Of a stretch of 23,008 nt of DNA, positions 1 to 7,366 are shown one piece after another (within the stretch, counting starts at the first letter, position 1; every line of letters starts with the position of its first letter). Position numbers and translations under genes: made by a program. Under the pieces are notes generated by a model. That model saw only the letters and a list, made by a program, of their open reading frames with translations. It searched no databases and was not told the origin of the DNA. The stretch is from JACMLD01 sp964245425 (GTDB lineage Bacteria > Bacteroidota > Bacteroidia > Chitinophagales > Chitinophagaceae): NCBI GenBank assembly GCA_964245425.1, contig CAXTMV010000059.1, positions 1 to 23,008 on the forward strand. The letters are read 5' to 3'.

Positions 1-131
1 GCTACTGAAAAACTATAAACAGCATGCATAATAAAATGAAATTCGTCAGTTCAGCAACCATCCTGTCAGGCAAATGCGAAAATTGGTTTTATATTACTAA
101 AAGATGTTTTTCGTTTCATAAAGCTTAAAAA

Positions 132-632
132 ATGAGTTTACTTGCAACTATTTTTCAAGATGCCGATTTTGGCGGGGCTTACCAGTCTCTTCAGCCAGGT
201 AAATATCGTGGAGAAAATTTATCATTTGGAGAATATCAAGTTAGTTCGTTGAAAGTACCTTTTGGTTTAAATGTGACACTTTTTCATAATTGGGAATGCT
301 ATGGAGATAAGTTAGGCGATTTTTCTCCCGGTGGCTATGCTTATGTAGGAGATGATCTCAATGATAAAACAAGGAGTGTAGAAGTTTTGGACCAAAGCAT
401 CTTTTACACAAGTTGCAATAGTGTTACATATGGAAACGCATTTGATATTGACCAGACATTTGATATCCCTACTGGATATTTAATTAGCAGTGTAAAAGAA
501 CTGACAAAGGCTGGAAATGCAGATTGGAATTATCAAATAAATGGCAATTCGTTTAAAATTCATATACACGTTGAGGGTGGCAATAATGATGCATGGTGTG
601 GTGTTGCCGTTCAACTTAAATCAGCGCCATAA
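132..632 (+). CDS. beta/gamma-crystallin-like protein
   Basis: Predicted 166-aa protein with no signal peptide, so probably cytoplasmic. Residues 1-88 show two Greek-key-like repeats. The first starts 'ATIFQDADFGG' and ends near 'EYQVSSLKV'; the second starts 'VTLFHNWECYG' and ends near 'NDKTRSVEV'. This aromatic-x-x-x-x-F/Y-x-G start and the Ser-containing end are typical of beta/gamma-crystallin motifs, many of which in bacteria bind Ca2+. Both Ca2+ signatures, (N/D)(N/D)xx(S/T)S, are imperfect: 'EYQVSS' and 'NDKTRS'. Residues 89-166 form a second part, rich in aromatic residues and Gly, that I do not recognise. The ATG follows an A-rich leader without a clear Shine-Dalgarno, which is common in Bacteroidota. 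The gene stands alone. Family assignment is from motif reading only; ligand and role are unknown. Confidence 0.7.
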   Translation: MSLLATIFQDADFGGAYQSLQPGKYRGENLSFGEYQVSSLKVPFGLNVTLFHNWECYGDKLGDFSPGGYAYVGDDLNDKTRSVEVLDQSIFYTSCNSVTYGNAFDIDQTFDIPTGYLISSVKELTKAGNADWNYQINGNSFKIHIHVEGGNNDAWCGVAVQLKSAP

Positions 633-689
633 GCCGTGATGCGCAGCATCAACAAGCACCTTTTTAATTTAAAACTTGTCGTTAAACCG

Positions 690-719
690 AAGCCAGACGG
701 CCATACCGCCATCTGGCTT
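690..719. terminator. possible terminator hairpin after crystallin gene
   Basis: Arms AAGCCAGACGGC (690-701) and GCCATCTGGCTT (708-719) pair at 11 of 12 positions around a 6-nt loop. It lies 58 nt after the stop of the crystallin-like gene. No T-run follows, so termination is plausible but not shown. Confidence 0.35.
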
Positions 720-1093
720 GATAAATTCAACAGCATGCTAAGTTTTCTGTTTAAAAGATCACAAATAAGGTCAAATCGCTGGGAATATAATTTATTAAAT
801 TTGCTGATGACGACTCAGATCGCCCTTAATGATCATCTGTGCAAGTATATCTTTAATAAAGTTATCACCAGCAGATCAATCAGTCGTCGCATGTGAATTG
901 CTTTTTTAACAATATGAGGTGCGGCGATCAGGTATCCTATCCTTACTGAAGAAAAACCTGATCACCCAACAGGTCATCATGCATATGGGGCGCTGGTTAC
1001 GTAATCCATTTAAACACATCACTTGGTTTTTATATATACTTAAGCCCAGCTTAGATGCCAACAATCATCATGATTTGCAAACCCAGCGACGAG

Positions 1094-1128
1094 AAAAAAA
1101 GCCGCTGCGATCTTAGTACGCAGCTTTT
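1094..1128 (-). terminator. Rho-independent terminator candidate downstream of lacZ
   Basis: On the minus strand AAAAGCTGCG (1128-1119) pairs with CGCA...GCTTTT across a 9-nt loop, with a 3-nt bulge, and the 3' arm runs straight into seven T (complement of 1094-1100). It lies about 190 nt after the beta-galactosidase stop, in the right orientation to end that transcript. Confidence 0.45.
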
Positions 1129-1313
1129 AGTCCCCGGCAGAGGGGATAAGTTTAGCTTTTCTGCGCAGTCATAAATTATAATTTCGTTGTGCATGCGAAT
1201 TTAAACTGCTTATGTACAAGCCTGTGAAAAAAATGAAAAGTGAAAAATGTAGAAACATCCTCCGTCCTTTTCATTAGATTGCTATTGCTATATGAAGAAA
1301 ACGTAGATTTATA

Positions 1314-4300
1314 TTAACGGGACAAAACTATCTGATAACTAAAACTGGTTGCTTTTGCATATACCCTGTATTGCTCTAAGGGCCTTGGTCCGCACCCATT
1401 CGATCCCACACCCAGCGTTTGATGGCTGATACAGACGACTGTTCCTTTGCTTTTGGGTAAATCAATTTTGTATTCTACATTTTCCATTTCTTCATCGCTA
1501 TAAGGCAATGCTGAAACCTGCAACAAATCGCCCGCTTGTTTAATAGTTATTCCTGCACTTTTTGCGCTGCTAATCTTTGCCCATCGTACATCTTCATGGT
1601 TGCCGCATTCCATCGGCTTTTCATAGGGTGTTTGTTGTTTGGCTACACTACTTGCATAATGACCAATATCAAACCCCTGCTTCCGGTCTCCATAATTTTC
1701 CATTGGGCCACGGCCGAAGTATTCAAACTGGTCTAAGTTTTTATTGAGGAACAACCGCACACCAAGCCTGGCCAATACCAGTTTGGAATCACCATTAAAA
1801 CTTACACTGTTGGCTGCATTGATAACGCCGTTTGCACTGATTGTATAGACTACCTGGTGGTGCACCACAAAATCTTTTTTACCTGTTCCAGTTAAATTTG
1901 CTTTAATCTCAACAATACCCGGGGAGACTTGCGTTGCGTTTACATCTTCTGCTCCCCATTCAAGGTATTTTAAACCATTCTTTTCCCAACCTTCGTAAGC
2001 CCACATATCATCTTTCTGGTGCGGCGCTCTCCACAAGTGCAATTTTGGCCCACCGTCTTCCTGCAAAATGTTTTGTCCTGCTTTTTCTATTGCTGAAAAA
2101 CTACCTTTTGTTTTATCAAATACTAGACTAAAATCAGTTCCTTTTATACTGATAATATTTTTTGTATCTGTCAATATCAATTTGCCAGTTGGTGCTTTTT
2201 CTGTAATAGCCGGTACAGTTACAGCCAATGCAATTTGTTGCCACGCCAGTTCAAAACCTTTCTTTGCCCAAAGCTTATCGCTTGCCAGTGCAAATGAAAC
2301 ACGAAGAAAATATTCAGCACCCGGCTTCGGATTTACGTTGTAAGGTACTTTTATTTCTTTTTCCGAATTGGCCGCCAGGGCGCCGATCGGCAAATTACCA
2401 GATAAGATAACGGTCCCGTTTTCACTCAGTTCCCATTTGGCTGTTGTGCCAGCAAGGCTAATAAACTGGTAGCGGTTTTTAATAGTAAACGTTTTGCTGC
2501 TGAAATCTTTTTCGCGAATGCTGATCCACTGATACGCATGTTTCAGTTCAGGGTAATGTGGTTTTTCTGATCGATCGGAAAACACTACGCCTTTGTGAAT
2601 AAAATACTGATCATTGGGATACTCGCCAAAGCCTCCACCAAAAGCTATAATAGGATGTTTCGCATTGCGGTTGTTATAGATGCCCTGGTCTTGCCATTCC
2701 CAAATAGCACCCCCTAAAAGCTGCGGGTATTTATCAAACAGATCATTGTAGATATCCACAGAACCCATTGAATTAAACATGGCGTGTGCATATTCGCATA
2801 AATAAAATGGTTTTGTAAGCGTGTTATCATTTGCTTTTTTCTCCAGGTCAACAACATTGGTGTACATTTCACTATCCATATCGGCTGGATTTTTTTCGCC
2901 AGTTCCAAAACCCTGGTAATGCGTAGGGCGACTTGGATCAAGTTCTTTGATCACTTTTACAATTGCCCTGAAATTTGATCCACCGCTACCACATTCATTT
3001 CCCAAAGACCATATCATAACCGATGGATGATTTTTAAAATTTTCTACGTTGGCAACATTCCTGTCGATAAGCGCTGCCTTTATGCGTGGCTCTTCATTAA
3101 ATTCATCCCATGCGCCATGACTTTCAAGATTTGCTTCTGCAACAAGATAAATACCGTATTCATCGCAGAGTTCATACCATCTTGGATCATCTGAATAATG
3201 ACAGGTCCGCACATGGTTGCAATTAGCCTGCTTTATTAAAACAATGTCTTTAATCATTTGTTCCTCTGTTACTGCGTGCCCGTCGTTGGGCCAGTTTTCA
3301 TGACGGTTAACTCCTTTCAGTTTTATAGGCACGCCATTTACCATAAATAACCGATCTTTTATTTCTAGCTGGCGGAAGCCAGTGCGCGAAGAAAGTGTTT
3401 CCAGTTTGCTAATTCCTTCATTTAATGTAATAACAGTTGTGTATAATTTTGGCGTCTCTGCCGTCCATTTTTCAGGATTGTTTACCTTGATGCTTACTCC
3501 AACAGTAACTTCTTCGCCAGGTTTTAATGCAGGCACTGATTGTTTACCGGTTACGCCTGTTACTACCGTGCTTCCATTATACAACGACACTTGCAGTTCA
3601 CGTGCTTTGGTTTCAGTTGTACCATAGTTTTTTACTTTGGCGGAAACCAATAGTTCGGCATTGCGGAACTGTTTATCAAGATTGGTTTTTATAAAATAAT
3701 CGCGGATATGTTCCTGTGGGCTGCTCCATAAGGTTACATTCCTGAAAATGCCACTGAGTCGCCACATATCCTGGTCTTCCAGGTAACTGCCGGTTGTAAA
3801 ACGATACACTTCAACGGCCAATACATTTTTTCCTGGTTTTACATAACTGGTGAGATCAAACTCTGCAACGTTGCGGCTATTAACACTATAACCAACTTTT
3901 TTTCCATTCACCCAAATAAAGAAACCAGCATCTACCCCATCAAAACTGATAAAGATGCGGCGGCCGCCCCATGTTGCAGGCACTGTAAAATCGCGGCGAT
4001 AGCTTCCAACCGGGTTTCTTTCTTTGTACGCTGTAAATTTTTCCGGTGGTGTACTCATTACCCTCGGAAAATCTTTTTGAAAAATATAATTGAAGTTGCT
4101 GTAATAAGGGGTTCCGTATCCTTCTACCTGCCAGTTGGATGGTACTTTAATATCTTTCCAGCCAGACACATTGTATTCAGGTTTATAAAAATCAAGCGGG
4201 CGTTTCTGTGGCCAGTCAACCCAATTAAATTTCCAAACCCCGTTCAAACTTATGCTGAGTGAAGAAGCACGGCGATTGGCTGTAAGAGCTTCTGCTAATG

Positions 4301-4493
4301 AACCATAAGGCATCAGTGTAGCATGACTGGCTTCTTTATTAATTCCAATATTTTCAGGATCCTCAATTTCTTTGGGCACAAATGCCGTGTCCGGTTTAGG
4401 TATTTGAAATGCGAAGCTTGTTGAATAACTGACAACAAAACAAACAATCATTAAAATGCAGGCAATGTTTTTTTTAAGCATGGGTGTGGGCAT
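1314..4493 (-). CDS. lacZ: secreted GH2 beta-galactosidase (LacZ type)
   Basis: Predicted 1059-aa glycoside hydrolase family 2 enzyme, expected to hydrolyse terminal beta-D-galactosides. A signal peptide occupies about residues 1-29 ('ACILMIVCFVVSYSTSFAFQ'), so it probably acts in the periplasm or at the cell surface, unlike cytoplasmic E. coli LacZ. The order is typical: sugar-binding domain from about residue 80 ('NGVWKFNWVDWP'), immunoglobulin-like domain, TIM barrel from about 370, then the C-terminal beta-sandwich domains. The acid/base is Glu500 in 'MIWSLGNECGSGG' and the nucleophile is Glu567 in 'PFYLCEYAHAM'. 'RTCHYSDDPRWYELCDEYG' is the conserved barrel segment. Length matches family members of about 1000-1100 aa. 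Start is the ATG at 4493; an ATG four codons later (4481) is equally possible and keeps the signal peptide. A GH92 remnant lies upstream on the same strand and a LacI-type regulator beyond it, suggesting a former glycan-utilisation operon. Confidence 0.95.
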   Translation of the reverse strand: MPTPMLKKNIACILMIVCFVVSYSTSFAFQIPKPDTAFVPKEIEDPENIGINKEASHATLMPYGSLAEALTANRRASSLSISLNGVWKFNWVDWPQKRPLDFYKPEYNVSGWKDIKVPSNWQVEGYGTPYYSNFNYIFQKDFPRVMSTPPEKFTAYKERNPVGSYRRDFTVPATWGGRRIFISFDGVDAGFFIWVNGKKVGYSVNSRNVAEFDLTSYVKPGKNVLAVEVYRFTTGSYLEDQDMWRLSGIFRNVTLWSSPQEHIRDYFIKTNLDKQFRNAELLVSAKVKNYGTTETKARELQVSLYNGSTVVTGVTGKQSVPALKPGEEVTVGVSIKVNNPEKWTAETPKLYTTVITLNEGISKLETLSSRTGFRQLEIKDRLFMVNGVPIKLKGVNRHENWPNDGHAVTEEQMIKDIVLIKQANCNHVRTCHYSDDPRWYELCDEYGIYLVAEANLESHGAWDEFNEEPRIKAALIDRNVANVENFKNHPSVMIWSLGNECGSGGSNFRAIVKVIKELDPSRPTHYQGFGTGEKNPADMDSEMYTNVVDLEKKANDNTLTKPFYLCEYAHAMFNSMGSVDIYNDLFDKYPQLLGGAIWEWQDQGIYNNRNAKHPIIAFGGGFGEYPNDQYFIHKGVVFSDRSEKPHYPELKHAYQWISIREKDFSSKTFTIKNRYQFISLAGTTAKWELSENGTVILSGNLPIGALAANSEKEIKVPYNVNPKPGAEYFLRVSFALASDKLWAKKGFELAWQQIALAVTVPAITEKAPTGKLILTDTKNIISIKGTDFSLVFDKTKGSFSAIEKAGQNILQEDGGPKLHLWRAPHQKDDMWAYEGWEKNGLKYLEWGAEDVNATQVSPGIVEIKANLTGTGKKDFVVHHQVVYTISANGVINAANSVSFNGDSKLVLARLGVRLFLNKNLDQFEYFGRGPMENYGDRKQGFDIGHYASSVAKQQTPYEKPMECGNHEDVRWAKISSAKSAGITIKQAGDLLQVSALPYSDEEMENVEYKIDLPKSKGTVVCISHQTLGVGSNGCGPRPLEQYRVYAKATSFSYQIVLSR

Positions 4494-4549
4494 AAATGGT
4501 GTTACTATATAAAATAATCAGGTCCTTAATTCTTTTGTTAATTAGTTTT

Positions 4550-4848
4550 TTATTTCTCATTGGAAAAGGAATAGGGTGCATTTTCAGCAGCAGTACCACG
4601 TTGTATATTAGGTGTTGAGGCCATAACGGAATTAACAACAGCACCTTGTGTAAGCACAGTATGATAAAATTAATTGTTGCTATACTGCTTTCCGGGCAGG
4701 TATTGCCATTGGAGAGATCAAATTTGGAATCGGTGCCCATCAATGGATTAATCCATTCTACGGGGTTAGTTACTTTTTCAACATCTTGTGCAGTAGCAAA
4801 AAAAGTAACAAAGCAAAAAATGACAAGCAGGTATTTTTCTGGTTTCAT
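4550..4848 (-). pseudogene. N-terminal remnant of a GH92-type alpha-mannosidase
   Basis: From the ATG at 4848 the frame encodes a signal peptide ('MKPEKYLLVIFCFVTFFATA'), then 'VEWINPLMGTDSKFDLSNGN', which matches the start of secreted GH92 alpha-mannosidases ('(W/Y)(I/V)NP(L/F)(M/I)GTDS..GNT.P'). Similarity stops at about position 4696. The same frame then continues as low-quality sequence into the lacZ start region. In another frame, 4655-4550, a coding-like piece reads 'VVNSVMASTPNIQRG' and 'NAPYSFSNEK' before a stop; I cannot assign it, but it may be another scrap of the same gene. A complete GH92 has over 700 residues, so most of the gene is deleted. The remnant may still carry the promoter region that now serves lacZ, which starts 56 nt downstream. 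Confidence 0.6.
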
Positions 4849-5552
4849 ATCGGCTTTAAATATTTTCAGCATACAAGTAACCGTTATAAAGTGTAGGAGT
4901 TGAAACTTATCCGTCACCGTTTTTCAATCCCTTGCTTCATCAAATTAACCGGTTTGCATTTTATGGTTCATCAAAGGAATTATATATTTCACTACTGTAT
5001 TTACTGACGATGTAAGCGCTTTGCCGCAACAGTGGCAATAACAGCTATTGTAATTTTTAAAAGCGGATATTTTTATGGAATAATTGCGGGTTGCAAACGC
5101 CCTGCACTTGTATGTTAACCTGGAATAAATAGCCGGCAAGCATGCCGCCACTATTACAACATAATAAAAAAACCCCTTTTTCAGAAAAAACCTTCTCATC
5201 GTAGCAGGTTTGGCAATGAATAAATGTTCACCTCCCAATCGTTGGCCAGCATGCCGCAACATTGTTAGCAAGGCTAAAATAGCTAGAAAAAACGTTTTAG
5301 CAATTTATTTCTTCTATTTTTTACCTAATGTAACTGAGCCACCATCACAAGAAATCAACCCGTTGATTTTTAGTGATTTAAAAAGAAGCCCTTTAGTTCA
5401 CCCTTCGAGACTGTTTGCTCAAACCAATTCAAATCGCCTTATTTTTTTGCCATCTCGGGCTGGTAGCCGACGGCCAGCAACACTATTTCGGTGATTAATG
5501 TCCTAAACCTACCCTTTTCGCTATAACGATTTAGCTATAATTATAAAAAAAC
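4849..5552. other. intergenic region between GH92 remnant and LacI-type regulator
   Basis: No convincing gene. The longest minus-strand open frame (5271-4945) is Cys- and Tyr-rich with no recognised family and no good start context. Notable DNA structure: an 18-bp palindrome at 5352-5369 and an inverted repeat GCTAAAA/TTTTAGC at 5273-5301. The promoter of the lacZ-side transcript is expected here, but I see no clear TAnnTTTG box. Confidence 0.4.
5352..5369. promoter_or_regulatory. candidate LacI-family operator (palindrome)
   Basis: AAATCAACCCGTTGATTT is a palindrome with eight matched bases per side and only the central CC unpaired. LacI-family operators are usually 14-20 bp palindromes with a C/G-containing centre. 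It lies 183 bp from the 3' end of the LacI-type gene and about 500 bp upstream of the GH92/lacZ side. An RNA hairpin (7-bp stem, 4-nt loop) is the alternative. Confidence 0.3.
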
Positions 5553-6572
5553 CTAACCATCGCGGGTAGTAGATTCTCGGATAACTAATCTTCCCGGAAC
5601 CGTTACTTTATGATTTATGATGTTTTTGGAGGCTAGTTTATCCAGCAAAATATTGATCAGTTGTACCGACATGGCTTCAATAGGTTGCTCTATTGCAGTA
5701 ATGGCCGGGGTATGCAATTCAAACACGACGTTGTCATCAAAAGAAATAACGGCAATGTCTTTAGGAATAGCAAGTTCCATTTTTTTGATCGCTTTCAGAC
5801 CATTTATCCCAAGGTAATTGGTAGAAAAAATGACCGCATCCAGCTTCGTTTTTCTTGTCAGGAAATCAACAATATGCTCTACCACGTTATCATCACTCAT
5901 ATTGAAACCTACTTCTTTAACATAATGCTTCAAACCATTAACGTCTGTTGCTTTTTCGTAGCCATCCAAACGATCCTGCATCTGCGATTGCAAAGAATTA
6001 ATGGTTATAAAGCCAATTTCCCGGAAGCCCTGGTCTACAAGGTGCTGCACCGCAGTGTAAGCACTCTGGAAATTATCAAGCATAACATAATCGTGTTTGC
6101 CTCCTTCAAAATACCGGTCAAAGAGTATAACCGGTGTGCCGGTATTCACAAGTTTATCTATGTCGTCTTTAATACCTTCGGTGGGTGTGATGATGTACCC
6201 GTCTATGTGACGATCTTTAAACAATTGCATCAGTTCCTTGGCTTTTGCAGGTTCATTATCGGTACTGCAGTATAGAATTTTGTAGCCGTTTTTGTAAGCA
6301 TTCTCTTCAATAAAACCGGCCAGGCGGGCAAAAAATGGATTGGAAATATTTTCTATTATCAACCCGATAATATTGGTTTTACCGGTCCTGAAACTTCTTG
6401 CCAGCAAGTTGGGTTTGTAGCCAACCTGCTCTACAAACTTCAACACCTTCTGTGTTGTTTCGTCGCTTATCCTTTTTTCTTTTGATTTTCCATTTAGTAT
6501 AAAAGAAACGGTAGATTGGGAAAGATGCAGTTGTTTGGCAATATCAATGATAGATAACACTTTCTTTTTCAC
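5553..6572 (-). CDS. LacI-family transcriptional regulator
   Basis: Predicted DNA-binding repressor/activator of about 339 aa. The N-terminal helix-turn-helix reads 'SIIDIAKQLHLSQSTVSFIL' followed by the hinge region 'VGYKPNLLARSFRTGKTNIIG', the hallmark of the family. The rest is a periplasmic-binding-protein-like sugar sensor domain ('IGLIIENISNPFFARLAGFI', 'DGYIITPTEG', 'AVISFDDN'). I chose the GTG at 6572, because AAAAGGA lies 8 nt before it and it gives the usual family length. An in-frame ATG at 6599 or a start at 6620 would add 9 or 16 residues. The gene points towards the GH92 remnant and lacZ, which it probably controls in response to a sugar; the effector cannot be read from sequence. 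The palindrome at 5352-5369 is a possible binding site. Confidence 0.92.
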   Translation of the reverse strand: MKKKVLSIIDIAKQLHLSQSTVSFILNGKSKEKRISDETTQKVLKFVEQVGYKPNLLARSFRTGKTNIIGLIIENISNPFFARLAGFIEENAYKNGYKILYCSTDNEPAKAKELMQLFKDRHIDGYIITPTEGIKDDIDKLVNTGTPVILFDRYFEGGKHDYVMLDNFQSAYTAVQHLVDQGFREIGFITINSLQSQMQDRLDGYEKATDVNGLKHYVKEVGFNMSDDNVVEHIVDFLTRKTKLDAVIFSTNYLGINGLKAIKKMELAIPKDIAVISFDDNVVFELHTPAITAIEQPIEAMSVQLINILLDKLASKNIINHKVTVPGRLVIRESTTRDG

Positions 6573-7366
6573 GCTCAAAATCCTTTTACCGAAGATAACC
6601 ATGAAGTATAATAACAGCAACGCTATTTTTATATCCAGCTGATTAAACAGATGGTTTGTGCAGGATACCCGCCATACCTGCGTTTCAGGCCAGGTGCAGA
6701 GCCCGGAACATAGCTATCCGCTGTTGCGTTAGCGGATCGTTTACCATCCTGATTTCGCTGCTATTACCATGGTAGCACGGTCCTGCAGCTTAAATACAGG
6801 CCAGTGCGGCAGTTTAGGGGTATTTGGGTTACCCTTCCGCGCTAATGCAATCCATCATCGCAAACTTTATCAGCCAGGGCAATGGCTGCTGCTCCCCTAC
6901 CCGGGAGGCTGGCGCATATTTGGGCGTTGTCGAAAGCGTGAAATCCACAATCAGTTTTTTAAAGGCTGAACCGCTTCCAAAATTACGGCTTATGCTAAAG
7001 GGCTTGTAAAGAGAGAACATTTTATATCTGGTTTGGATGATTACAAATCTATTCCCATTAATTACAAATTTACAGGGGAGTCAATATAAAAGGCAGTAAA
7101 CATTGTCACTAAATCTTTCTTTCCATTTATGTTGATGAACTTACAAAATTCAAAGTTTAACCAATCTACTCTATCATTTGTCACCTAAGAATCACTCTTG
7201 CTGTTATTTATAATACTGTGACAAAAGGGGAAATATTAATTCAAATTATGATCTTACTAAGCAGAAACCTCTTTCGATTAATTTTCAAATTCTGACAATT
7301 TGAGCTTCTCTTTCAAAACACGAGTTTTTAAAGATATAGTGTCCATTAAAATATTACTAGTATGTG
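6573..7366. other. gene-poor stretch with a decayed coding fragment
   Basis: No intact gene. On the plus strand 6824-7009 there is a coding-like piece containing 'NGCCSPTREAGAYLGVVES' and ending 'LPKLRLMLKGL' before a stop; upstream the frame is interrupted at 6815-6817. The pattern F-I-x(n)-(C)SP-x-REA-x(5)-V-(V)E weakly recalls the C-terminus of Gfo/Idh/MocA-type oxidoreductases, which often sit in sugar loci, but this is a guess. From 7020 to 7366 I see only AT-rich DNA, with a direct repeat ATTACAAAT (near 7040 and 7060) and a small hairpin CAAATT/AATTTG near 7290. Confidence 0.3.

Larger units (their letters stand above)
633..1313. other. gene-poor stretch with hairpins
   Basis: No convincing gene. 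The short open frames here have no recognisable family and atypical composition. The stretch holds several inverted repeats: GATGC/GCATC at 638-650, a 12-bp arm pair at 690-719, GATCAGGT/ACCTGATC at 926-963, and a terminator-like structure at 1094-1128 facing the beta-galactosidase gene. Confidence 0.5.

Noticed and set aside
636..1116. Two plus-strand open frames of 86 and 65 codons
   Set aside because: They run through hairpins, lack family resemblance and have no start context; the region reads as intergenic.
4945..5271. 108-codon minus-strand open frame
   Set aside because: Cys/Tyr-rich composition, no recognised family, no plausible leader; no sign of coding beyond being open.
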